This document shows, in pieces, positions 53,579-61,093 of a DNA stretch of 64,000 bases (positions are counted from its first letter, which is position 1; each line of letters starts with the position of its first letter). The notes under the pieces were generated by a model, which was not told the DNA's origin, did not search any database, and saw nothing but the letters and a program-made list of their open reading frames with translations. The stretch spans positions 3,472,001 to 3,536,000 of the forward strand of contig NZ_CP135079.1 of the NCBI RefSeq assembly GCF_032121415.1, read 5' to 3'. The position numbers and the translations under genes are program-made. This DNA is from Streptomyces parvus. GTDB lineage: Bacteria; Actinomycetota; Actinomycetes; Streptomycetales; Streptomycetaceae.

Positions 53579-53693
53579 GGTGGGCATTCTCCCGATTGCG
53601 ACAGTGCGGACTCGGCGCGAGCCTAGCCGCCCGGGGAGCCGAGCCCCGCCCACGTACGCGCCAAGCCCCTTCGCTCCGGTCGTCCTCCGGCTC

Positions 53694-54311
53694 TCAGCCC
53701 ACGTCGTCGAAGGCCTCGGAGAAGTCCAGGCCCTCGAACCCGGTGAGACCGCCGACGCCGTTCGCGGCGACACCGCTCGTACCGCGGCCGTTCCTGTCGG
53801 AGACGTTCCTGCTGGATCCGCTCGCGGCGGATCCGTTCGCATCGGAGCCGCTGCCTCCGATGCCCGGCGACTTCTTCGAGGAGACCAGGGCCCAGACGGT
53901 GACCTCGCCTGGTGCGTCGTCCCGTACGCCCCACTCCTGGGCCAGGGCGCTGATGATGTTGAGACCCCGGCCGCCGCGCGCCGTCACCGAAGGGGTGGCC
54001 GGAACCGGGCGGGTCGGACCGCCGCCGTCCGTGACCTCCACGGTGAGCCCGCCGCCGGTGTCCACCCGCCAGGCGGCGCGGATGTCCCCGTCGCCGACGT
54101 CGGTGTGCCGTCCGAGCGGCCTGCCGTGCCGGCAGGCGTTGCTGAGAAGTTCGGAAAGGATCAGAACAGCGTCGTCGACGACCGCGTCCGACACCCCGTT
54201 ACCGCGCAACTGCTCACGCATCCGGTGTCGTGCCTGCCCCACGCCGGCAGGGCCATGAGGAATGGCCATGCTCGACGACGCGGGCACCTCTTGTGCCACC
54301 ACCAACGCCAC
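53694..54311 (-). CDS. RsbW-type ATP-binding regulatory protein with low-complexity tail
   Basis: A 205-residue GHKL ATPase. The N box is VLILSELLSNACRHGRP, G1 is VEVTDGGGPTRP and G2 is GGRGLNIISALAQEWG. The last ~55 residues are a Gly/Ser/Asn-rich tail (GSGSDANGSAASGSSRNVSD) ending in an acidic peptide (GFEGLDFSEAFDDVG), unusual for the family. GTG start at 54311 behind AAAGGAGGT, the strongest Shine-Dalgarno sequence in this part of the window. Probably a serine kinase or anti-sigma factor; the partner is unknown. Confidence 0.87.
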   Translation of the reverse strand: MALVVAQEVPASSSMAIPHGPAGVGQARHRMREQLRGNGVSDAVVDDAVLILSELLSNACRHGRPLGRHTDVGDGDIRAAWRVDTGGGLTVEVTDGGGPTRPVPATPSVTARGGRGLNIISALAQEWGVRDDAPGEVTVWALVSSKKSPGIGGSGSDANGSAASGSSRNVSDRNGRGTSGVAANGVGGLTGFEGLDFSEAFDDVG

Positions 54312-54493
54312 CCCCGAGACCTCCTTTGCCCCACGCCACGGGTTGGATGCCCCACTGAGCTGGACCGGAAACCGGCCAATGCACTGCGGGTGACGCACTC
54401 GTAACGATCGGACGCGCAGTGAATGCGCCGGAGCACACCCCGTAACGGTCGAGGTCGGAGGCGCGGCACGTCCTCTTCCGTACCGATTCCCGA

Positions 54494-55330
54494 CTAAAGG
54501 CGGCCCAGTTGGGACAGAACCTGCTTCGGGCGGTTGGTGATGATCGCCTCGACGCCGAGTTCGGCGCACAGTTCGACGTCGGCCGGTTCGTTCACGGTCC
54601 ACACGTGCACCCGGTGACCCGCGCGGTGCAGCCGCTCGATGTAGCCGGGGTGGCTGCGCACGATCCGCATGCCGGGCCCCGCGATCCGGGCTCCGGCGGG
54701 CAGCCGCCCGTCGCGCATGCGGGGGGAGACGAACTGCATCAGGTAGACCGTGGGCAGGGTGGGGGCGGCCGCCTGCACGCGGGTGAGCGAACGGGCGGAG
54801 AAGCTCATGACGCGGATGGGCGAGGGTCCGTCGGCGGGCGGTCCGGCCAGCCCGAAGCGCTTCAGCAGTTGCAGGAGCCGCTCCTCGACCTGTCCGGCCC
54901 AGCGGGTGGGGTGCTTCGTCTCGATGGCCAGCTGCAGGTCCCGCCCGGTGGCCCGCACCTCGGTGAAGAGCTCCAGGAGCCGTTCCAGGGTGAGTACGGA
55001 GGTGAGCTCGCCCGGCACCGGATCCCAGTCGGGCGACTCCTCGCGATCCTTCCAGGAACCGAAGTCGAGGGCGGCGAGGTCGGCGAGCTCCAGGGCGGAC
55101 ACGGCGCCGCGCCCGTTGGACGTACGGTTCACCCGCCGGTCGTGGACACAGACGAGGTGGCCGTCGGCGGTGAGCCGGACATCGCATTCCAAGGCGTCGG
55201 CACCGTCCTCGATCGCCTTGCGGTAGGCGGCGAGGGTGTGCTCGGGAGCGTCGTCGGAGGCCCCGCGGTGGGCGATGACCTGGATGGAGGTGTGCGCGCT
55301 GCGCTGCCGTGCGTGGGTCACCCGGGCCAT
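54494..55330 (-). CDS. Glycerophosphodiester phosphodiesterase
   Basis: A 278-residue GDPD TIM-barrel enzyme that cleaves glycerophosphodiesters to glycerol 3-phosphate and an alcohol. Catalytic and metal residues are in VIAHRGASDDAPEHTLAAYR (His-Arg and Glu), DALECDVRLTADGHLVCVHD (Glu-x-Asp and His) and LAIETKHP. The C-terminus has VWTVNEPADVELCAELGVEAIITNRP, typical of the family. No signal peptide, so cytoplasmic. ATG start at 55330. Confidence 0.94.
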   Translation of the reverse strand: MARVTHARQRSAHTSIQVIAHRGASDDAPEHTLAAYRKAIEDGADALECDVRLTADGHLVCVHDRRVNRTSNGRGAVSALELADLAALDFGSWKDREESPDWDPVPGELTSVLTLERLLELFTEVRATGRDLQLAIETKHPTRWAGQVEERLLQLLKRFGLAGPPADGPSPIRVMSFSARSLTRVQAAAPTLPTVYLMQFVSPRMRDGRLPAGARIAGPGMRIVRSHPGYIERLHRAGHRVHVWTVNEPADVELCAELGVEAIITNRPKQVLSQLGRL

Positions 55331-55531
55331 GGTGTCACCGCCGCGGGGATGACTGAGCACATGTCACCCTGGAGGTCTGTTTTGTCGGATGTAAAGATTG
55401 GTGTGCGGATGCACAGGTCCTGCTTACAGTGGCCCGACGTGTTGTGGGAAAAGCTGACCGCAGACACGTGCACAGCGGATTTCTTGCCGAATGCCGACTG
55501 GATGCCGAGTGGAACCGAGGAGTAAAGAGCT

Positions 55532-57304
55532 GTGAGCACCGAGAACGAGGGCAACGAGGACCGCGCGGTACCGGCCGTGCCGTCTGTTCCGTCCGCACCT
55601 CCCGTGCCGGCCGACACTCCTGAACCGGCCGCCGACGACACCACGTCTCTGCCGCGGACGCCCGCGGTCCAGGACGCGCCCGCGCACGAGTCCGCGCAGG
55701 ACACGGCGCTTCTCCCGGTGCACGACACGGGCGCGCCGGGCGCCGCCGCTCCGGGCGCCTCCGGCGCTCCGGGCTCTGACGGCGTATCCGGCGCGGGGGC
55801 CCCTGCCGCCGCTCCGGCGCACGCGGAGGCGCCGCGCCACAACCCGACGCACCAGGGAGCTCCGGCGCCCCAGGGCTCCTCGGGCACGCCCGTGTACGGG
55901 CAGGGCGCCGCCCACCCGACCCCGAACCAGCCGCCGCAGCCGCCGCAGCACTCTCCGTACGGAACGACCCCCGCATACGGAGCGGAGCCCGACCTCCCCG
56001 CGGGCGCCGCTTCCTGGCCGCCGCCGCCCGCCGTCCCGTCGTACGCCGGCGGGGACGCCGGTCACGCGCCCGGCCACGCATCCGGTCACGCGTCCGGCGG
56101 TATCGGCAACGGCGGCGGCCACGGCCCGGTCTGGGGCGCTCCGGTCCCATCCGGCACGGATCCCGCGGGCGGCAAGAACGGCAAGGGCCGGGCCGGCGGT
56201 CTGGTGGCGGCGGTGGCCGTGGCGGCGCTTGTCGCGGGCGGCATCGGCGGAGCCCTCGGTTTCTGGGCGGCCGACCGCAACGACGACGGCTCGTCCGGCA
56301 GTTCGACCACGGTGTCGGCTTCGGATACCCCGAGGGACCTGAAGCGCCCGGCGGGCACGGTGGCGGGCGTCGCGGCGAAGGCACTGCCCAGCGTGGTCAC
56401 GATCGACGCACAGGGCGGCGACGGCGAGGGCGGCACGGGCACCGGCTTCGTGTACGACAAGGAAGGCCACATCCTCACGAACAACCACGTGGTGGCTTCC
56501 GCCGCGGAGTCCGGCGAACTGTCGGCGACGTTCTCCGACGGCAAGAAGTACCCCGCCGAGGTGGTCGGCCGGGCGCAGGGCTACGACGTGGCGGTCCTGA
56601 AGCTGAAGAACCCGCCACAGGGCTTGGCGCCCCTCCCCCTGGGCAACTCGGAGAGCGTGGCGGTGGGCGACTCGACGATCGCGATCGGCGCGCCCTTCGG
56701 CCTCTCGAACACGGTCACCACGGGCATCATCAGCGCGAAGAACCGCCCGGTGGCGTCGGGGGACGGGTCCAGCAACAAGAACTCGTACATGAGCGCCCTG
56801 CAGACCGACGCCTCGATCAACCCGGGCAACTCCGGCGGCCCGCTGCTGGATGCGACGGGCGCGGTCATCGGCATCAACTCGGCGATCCAGTCGACCGGCG
56901 GCGGCCTCGGCCAGTCCCAGGCCGGCTCGATCGGCCTCGGCTTCGCGATCCCGGTCAACCAGGCCAAGAACGTCGCCGAGCAGCTGATCAAGACCGGGAA
57001 GCCGGTCTACCCGGTGATCGGCGCGACGGTGACGATGGAGGAGAAGACGGGCGGCGCGGCGATCTCCGCCGAGGGCGCGGGCGGCACCCCCGCCGTCACC
57101 CCGAACGGCCCGGCGGCCAAGGCGGGCCTGAAGGCGGGCGACGTGATCACGAAGTTCAACGACACCGTGATCGACAGCGGCCCGACCCTGATCGGCGAGA
57201 TCTGGACCCGCAAGCCGGGCGAGAAGGTGACCCTGACGTACGAGCGCGACGGCAAGGAGGCCACGGCCGAAGTCACCCTGGGCCAGCGCGAGGGCGACAG
57301 CTGA
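55532..57304 (+). CDS. HtrA/DegP-type membrane-anchored serine protease with PDZ domain
   Basis: A 590-residue protein. Residues ~1-215 are a Pro/Ala/Gly-rich, disordered cytoplasmic region. One membrane helix lies at ~223-245 (GGLVAAVAVAALVAGGIGGA). The trypsin-like domain has His in LTNNHVVA, Asp in GYDVAVLKL and Ser in NPGNSGGPLL. A C-terminal PDZ follows (GPAAKAGLKAGDVITKFNDT). It degrades or refolds damaged proteins outside the membrane. GTG start behind GAGGAG. Family members in actinobacteria share this long N-terminal tail. Confidence 0.94.
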   Translation: MSTENEGNEDRAVPAVPSVPSAPPVPADTPEPAADDTTSLPRTPAVQDAPAHESAQDTALLPVHDTGAPGAAAPGASGAPGSDGVSGAGAPAAAPAHAEAPRHNPTHQGAPAPQGSSGTPVYGQGAAHPTPNQPPQPPQHSPYGTTPAYGAEPDLPAGAASWPPPPAVPSYAGGDAGHAPGHASGHASGGIGNGGGHGPVWGAPVPSGTDPAGGKNGKGRAGGLVAAVAVAALVAGGIGGALGFWAADRNDDGSSGSSTTVSASDTPRDLKRPAGTVAGVAAKALPSVVTIDAQGGDGEGGTGTGFVYDKEGHILTNNHVVASAAESGELSATFSDGKKYPAEVVGRAQGYDVAVLKLKNPPQGLAPLPLGNSESVAVGDSTIAIGAPFGLSNTVTTGIISAKNRPVASGDGSSNKNSYMSALQTDASINPGNSGGPLLDATGAVIGINSAIQSTGGGLGQSQAGSIGLGFAIPVNQAKNVAEQLIKTGKPVYPVIGATVTMEEKTGGAAISAEGAGGTPAVTPNGPAAKAGLKAGDVITKFNDTVIDSGPTLIGEIWTRKPGEKVTLTYERDGKEATAEVTLGQREGDS

Positions 57305-57390
57305 CCGGCTAGGCTGTCCCACGCGTCGAACCGGCCCCTCGCGGGCCTGACGGCCCATCGGCTTGCACAGCGACCGGGCGGGCGACGCGG

Positions 57391-57480
57391 GGTGGGTTGC
57401 CCGAGCGGCCTAAGGGAACGGTCTTGAAAACCGTCGTGGCAGCGATGTCACCGTGGGTTCAAATCCCACACCCACCGCCA
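57391..57480 (+). tRNA. tRNA-Ser (anticodon UGA)
   Basis: A 90-nt cloverleaf. The acceptor stem is GGTGGGT (57391-57397) with ACCCACC (57470-57476), discriminator G and encoded CCA (57478-57480). The anticodon stem ACGGT/ACCGT encloses the loop CTTGAAA with TGA at 57425-57427. The T arm is GTGGG-TTCAAAT-CCCAC. The long variable arm between (from 57435) is the class II hallmark of serine tRNAs. It reads UCA codons and is the integration site of the element that follows. Confidence 0.97.
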
Positions 57481-57500
57481 GGTGAGAGAAGTAGCAGGTC

Positions 57501-57534
57501 AGAGGGCGGGTCTCCGAACGGGGGCCCGCCCTCT
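57501..57534 (+). terminator. Terminator after tRNA-Ser
   Basis: Perfect 10-bp stem (57501-57510 with 57525-57534), 14-nt loop, 20 bp after the tRNA. Confidence 0.75.
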
Positions 57535-57556
57535 GCGGTCACCTTGTCTCACCTCG

Positions 57557-57569
57557 CGCCCTTGATTCC
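57557..57569. repeat. 13-bp repeat CGCCCTTGATTCC, copy 1
   Basis: Identical to 59107-59119; the following ~12 bp are partly conserved too (GTGCCAGCCAGG here, GCGCCGACCAGG there). The copies bracket the cargo gene. Possible integrase arm sites or a scar of insertion. Confidence 0.55.
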
Positions 57570-57668
57570 CGGTGCCAGCCAGGGCGTGTGGGCCATACGC
57601 GGGCCAGGATCGGCCCTCCTTCTCTGCTTAGCGACCGACCGTCCACCATCGATCCACTCGGATCGGGG

Positions 57669-58850
57669 CTACTTGGCGTTAAACCAGTTGACGTTGTGAG
57701 GCTCCAGCGGCAGGAATATGGCATCGGCCGGGAACCATTCGGCCCCCTCTAGAGGAGCGACTTGAAGGTCGTGTACTGCAGTCGTAATTGGCCTTCCTTG
57801 AAGGTCAGGAAAAATTAGCTCACCAGAAGCGACCTTTTTCTTGAAATCCTCTTCAATCCAATCCGCTTCTTCCGGCCGATGAGCGCGCTTCAGTAGCATG
57901 TAGGCTGGCTCCCAGAGAAACCAGCGTGTTCCGCCGCCTGGGTACAGGGCCAAAACTGGGGCGGGGCTCGGCGGGGGTTCGATGGGCCATGTGTCCTTAT
58001 CGAGCGCTTGTAGCGCATCTCGATAAATTGGCCAGTACGCTATTACCTTTTCCAGCGCTATCACGAGTTCTCGTGTTGGGATGGCCTGGTGAGATTCAAT
58101 CTCTCGTGCGAAATTGCGAAAGAAGGTCATTCCTTCGAGGTAAGAGATTACGGCCAACTCAAGCGATGGTCCGCCCGTGCGGTGAACTGCGGAGCCTGAG
58201 ATGTGGGTGTAGCTGCCCAACACTCCACCGCCGCTACCGTGTGTGACCTGGGAGAGGAGTCGATAGACCTCGTAATCATCGCCGTATCCGTGCGCCACGG
58301 CACGGTCGCGTAGGTTGCGAGACGCCCAGTCGCGCCGGAAGGATTTTCCGAACTTGGCAACAGCGGCCCTCAAGTCGCTCTCGCTCTCGCGCCCTATTTT
58401 CGCGAGGCGCTGCCGCTCGCGCTTGTAGTCCCTTCCCTTGAGCTGTTTCAGGCCGCCATCTAGTCGACTCAATGATTCAGCGGTCACTGCTCGATGGGCG
58501 ACGTACCTTTCGGCTGCCTCATTTGAGGTGACAACTTCGCAGTAGTTGACGAGGTGTTCGTAGAGGGAGCGGCAGGCTCTTGCTGCACTTCTACCGTCCC
58601 CAACGATTAGGGCGTCGATCAGTCCGTCGAAATCATTAAAGGCGTGATTACCGACGATCGAGGCGGCCTGATTGGCCGTCTCTGTAAAAAATCGACGTAC
58701 AACTGTAGCCAGTTCCTCAATGACGGCGTTTAGTAGTTTTGGAAGTTCGTTTAGTGTCCTCTGTACGCTGCTTTGTAGCTCTCCTCTGGCTGAGATCCCG
58801 TAACGCTTCGAAGCGAGTGAGCTGAAGTTTATGCTCCCATGTGTGCTCAT
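57669..58850 (-). CDS. DUF5677/HEPN-like protein, tRNA-proximal cargo of the element
   Basis: A 393-residue, mainly helical soluble protein. The N-terminal half resembles DUF5677-type HEPN-like proteins: a long helix with LLNAVIEELATVVRRFFTET, then DALIVGDGRSAARACRSLYE with HLVNYCEVVTSNEAAERYV, and later RAVAHGYGDDYEVYRLLSQV ending THGSGGG, where DUF5677 proteins also carry a His. The C-terminal ~130 residues hold aromatic motifs (TRWFLWEPAYMLL; PDLQGRPITT) and no known domain. A classic HEPN R-x4-6-H nuclease motif is not certain. ATG at 58850. AT-rich codon use points to recent acquisition. A defence or toxin role is a guess based on position. Confidence 0.7.
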   Translation of the reverse strand: MSTHGSINFSSLASKRYGISARGELQSSVQRTLNELPKLLNAVIEELATVVRRFFTETANQAASIVGNHAFNDFDGLIDALIVGDGRSAARACRSLYEHLVNYCEVVTSNEAAERYVAHRAVTAESLSRLDGGLKQLKGRDYKRERQRLAKIGRESESDLRAAVAKFGKSFRRDWASRNLRDRAVAHGYGDDYEVYRLLSQVTHGSGGGVLGSYTHISGSAVHRTGGPSLELAVISYLEGMTFFRNFAREIESHQAIPTRELVIALEKVIAYWPIYRDALQALDKDTWPIEPPPSPAPVLALYPGGGTRWFLWEPAYMLLKRAHRPEEADWIEEDFKKKVASGELIFPDLQGRPITTAVHDLQVAPLEGAEWFPADAIFLPLEPHNVNWFNAK

Positions 58851-59052
58851 TAGGATGCCCCGACCTCGTGCATGGAAGGCCTCTGCGGCCCACCTGTAGA
58901 GCTATCTCAGCAGATAACTGCGTCCAGGAGGAGCTGGTTTTATCGGTAGCCCGATCGATTCGTAGTGCCGGGCTGAGCCCAGCTTGTTCGCTCGATCTTG
59001 TTTCGTCGTACCAGAGGTGGTCTTCGGCTGCTGACGCCGATGCCAAAGCGAA

Positions 59053-59088
59053 CTGAGGGGCAGGCTGCTCGCACCGGTTGCCCCTCAG
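59053..59088 (-). terminator. Terminator downstream of the integrase gene
   Basis: Perfect 10-bp stem (59053-59062 with 59079-59088), 16-nt loop, 77 bp beyond the integrase stop. Confidence 0.65.
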
Positions 59089-59106
59089 CCCGTCTGCCTC
59101 GATCTT

Positions 59107-59119
59107 CGCCCTTGATTCC
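59107..59119. repeat. 13-bp repeat CGCCCTTGATTCC, copy 2
   Basis: Identical to 57557-57569, 1.55 kb away, on the same strand, close to the integrase 3' end. Confidence 0.55.
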
Positions 59120-59164
59120 AGCGCCGACCAGGTTGAGTAGCAGAAGCATGGAGGGAGGTTGGCT

Positions 59165-60568
59165 CTACATCTCGGCGCGAAGTCCCGCCTCAACGAGCCG
59201 GTTGGCCGCTGCCGATCCACCCTTGAGGAGCTTGGCGTAGAACCGGTAGAGCACCGCGAGGCTGTGGCCAGCGCGGCAGGCAGCCTCCACCGGATCCATG
59301 CCGGACTTGATCCACAGGGAGATAGCCGCATGCCGTAGGGAGTACGGGACCTCCGCCAGTGCGGTCCGAAGCTCCTGCTCGCTGAGCACCGCCTTCCGCG
59401 CTTCGCTCCAGACCTCGGAGTACTCGTTCGACGTCAGACGACCGCCACGCACCGCCCGAAACAGCCGGCCGTCCGGTGCAACGCCGAAGCGCGCGATGTG
59501 GGTGCGAACCATGCGCACGTATATCGGCGGGACGGGAACGGCCCGTACAGCCTTCCGAGCCCGGTGCTTCAGGCCGCGCTCGTCGTGGGACTTGCCGCTG
59601 TCGGTCCAGCCTCCCCCGACCTCCGGGTGGCTCTCCGACACGAGCACTTCGCCCCACGCTTCCGGCTCGCTCTCCGAAGGCAGGATGAAGTCCGACTCCT
59701 TGAGTGCCGCGGCTTCGCCGGGACGCGTCGCCACGTAGTAGACAGCTCCGTAGAACGCCTCCAGTTCCTCACCCCGTTCTCCCTGCGCGGCCACGGCGGC
59801 GAGCAGAGCGCGAGCGAGTCGAGGGCCGGGCACCCACCGGAAATCGACCTCGTCCGAGGTCTGCGGAGCGGCCCAGTCCACCGACAAGAACGGGTGGCGG
59901 GTGAGGAGGGCCCGTTCCTCAACCGCATAGCGGAAGGCATTGCTCAGCACCATGCGCTTCCGGTTGGCGGTGGTCTCCGCCGCAGGCTTGCCGCTAAGGA
60001 GCCGGGAAAGCGCTGTGAGCGCCGCGCGTACGTTCTCCGGCTTCGCGGCTTCGTCCACGCGCATCGAATGCTGTCCAAGCCACTCCAGTGCCTTTCGGAC
60101 GTCGTCGGGAGGCTCTTGGGCGTCGGCGCGCGAGACGAGCTGATTCTTCTGCCCGTCCACGGCTCGGAAGGCCCACTGGTACAGAGCGGCGCGGAGCACG
60201 CGGGCGTCAGGTCGGGTGCCGGTGCCAGTCGTGAAGACGGGTGTTACCACCGCGAGGGATTCCGCGATGCTCGCTCGATGCTTCGCCGCCGCCCCGGGCC
60301 ACTTCATCAGGGCGTACGCCTTCGCGTGCTCAAACCACGTCGGCATCGCCAGGGCGGCAAGCTCCTTCTCGGGGAGCCCGGTCTCCTCGTCAAACTGCTG
60401 CCCTGCTCGTAGAGCAGCCATGAGCTGGGAGCGTCGACCGTCGGCCTGCGGTTTCACGGTGAAGCTCTTCGAGTGCCCCTCGGCTCCGACGCGCCAGCGG
60501 AGTTCCCAGGGCTTCGGTCGGCCTTTGCGCTGCCGGATGGACCAGATGACGACGTCGAAGGTGAGCAT
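59165..60568 (-). CDS. int: Tyrosine recombinase (site-specific integrase)
   Basis: A 467-residue phage-type integrase. The N-terminal ~60 residues form an arm-binding region (IRQRKGRPKPWELRWRVGAE). A core-binding helical domain covers ~75-230. The catalytic domain shows the first Arg in YYVATRPGEAAALKESDF, the box II Leu-Arg-His in VPYSLRHAAISLWIKSG, the GHS in CRAGHSLAVLYRFYAKLL, and the nucleophilic Tyr in that last segment. It integrates the element into tRNA-Ser and excises it with Xis. It starts 60 bp after the Xis stop. Confidence 0.95.
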   Translation of the reverse strand: MLTFDVVIWSIRQRKGRPKPWELRWRVGAEGHSKSFTVKPQADGRRSQLMAALRAGQQFDEETGLPEKELAALAMPTWFEHAKAYALMKWPGAAAKHRASIAESLAVVTPVFTTGTGTRPDARVLRAALYQWAFRAVDGQKNQLVSRADAQEPPDDVRKALEWLGQHSMRVDEAAKPENVRAALTALSRLLSGKPAAETTANRKRMVLSNAFRYAVEERALLTRHPFLSVDWAAPQTSDEVDFRWVPGPRLARALLAAVAAQGERGEELEAFYGAVYYVATRPGEAAALKESDFILPSESEPEAWGEVLVSESHPEVGGGWTDSGKSHDERGLKHRARKAVRAVPVPPIYVRMVRTHIARFGVAPDGRLFRAVRGGRLTSNEYSEVWSEARKAVLSEQELRTALAEVPYSLRHAAISLWIKSGMDPVEAACRAGHSLAVLYRFYAKLLKGGSAAANRLVEAGLRAEM

Positions 60569-60581
60569 GTCTCTCCATGAA

Positions 60582-60609
60582 GAGAGGGCCCGCCGTGGCG
60601 GGCCCTCTC
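60582..60609. terminator. Hairpin between xis and int
   Basis: Perfect 13-bp GC-rich stem (60582-60594 with 60597-60609) with only GT between the arms. It is just upstream of the int start codon (60568), so it could attenuate int after xis or, in RNA, occlude int translation. Confidence 0.7.
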
Positions 60610-60628
60610 AGGTCTGGTCGGTGTGGAC

Positions 60629-60814
60629 TCAAGCGGCTTCCTCGTACCTGGCCAGCCAGGCATCAAGGTCGGCGCGGCGCACACGAACTTGGTGGTTGGG
60701 GAGCTTGATGAGCTTGGGTGCGAGGCCCCGCGCGCGAAGGCGGTAGAACGCGGTGCGAGACATGTTGAGTTCGGCGAGGACTTCGGGGAGCTTGAGCATC
60801 TGGGGGCGGGCCAT
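60629..60814 (-). CDS. xis: Excisionase-like helix-turn-helix protein
   Basis: A 61-residue protein of the MerR-like excisionase (HTH_17) type: MLKLPEVLAELNMSRTAFYR is the helix-turn-helix and RARGLAPKLIKLPNHQVRVR the wing, followed by RADLDAWLARYEEA. Such proteins bend att DNA to favour excision. ATG at 60814 behind AAGGAGG; an upstream extension lacks a ribosome site. Directly precedes the integrase gene and follows the iteron region. Confidence 0.9.
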   Translation of the reverse strand: MARPQMLKLPEVLAELNMSRTAFYRLRARGLAPKLIKLPNHQVRVRRADLDAWLARYEEAA

Positions 60815-60843
60815 CGTGTGGCCTCCTTCGAGACGTCTCGCCG

Positions 60844-61087
60844 CCACAGAAACCACGTAATACACAGAAACCCTGTTTGGGTGGTCTGACCTGGGGGTTT
60901 GGTGGTGGGGGTGGGCTGCCACAGAAAGCGCGGGAAGTTCCACAGAAATAAGGGGCCGGTGGGCGGCTCGTATTTGTGTGGTTCTTCTGCGGGTTTCTGT
61001 GGCAGCCGCCCCGGGACCGCGTGGGGCGGTGTTGTCGCAGGTCAGGGGTGGTGTTGGGTTATTTCTGTGATTCTGTGGTTTCTGTGG
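60844..61087. repeat. Iteron-like array of eight CCACAGAAA / TTTCTGTGG motifs
   Basis: Copies in forward form at 60844, 60862 (ACACAGAAA), 60919 and 60940, and in reverse form at 60993, 61061 (TTTCTGTGA), 61070 (ATTCTGTGG) and 61078. All lie in the 279-bp non-coding gap between the xis start and the DUF3987 stop. The last two reverse copies are directly adjacent. Forward copies on the left and reverse copies on the right form a large imperfect inverted arrangement centred near 60970. Likely a replication origin or Xis/regulator site. Confidence 0.75.
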
Positions 61088-61093
61088 CGGGGT

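Larger units (their letters stand above)
58851..59164. other. Non-coding gap between cargo gene and integrase
   Basis: 314 bp with no convincing gene. It holds the integrase terminator (59053-59088), the second copy of the 13-bp repeat (59107-59119), and presumably the promoter of the cargo gene at its left end. A short palindrome GGGCTGAGCCC lies at about 58970. Confidence 0.55.
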
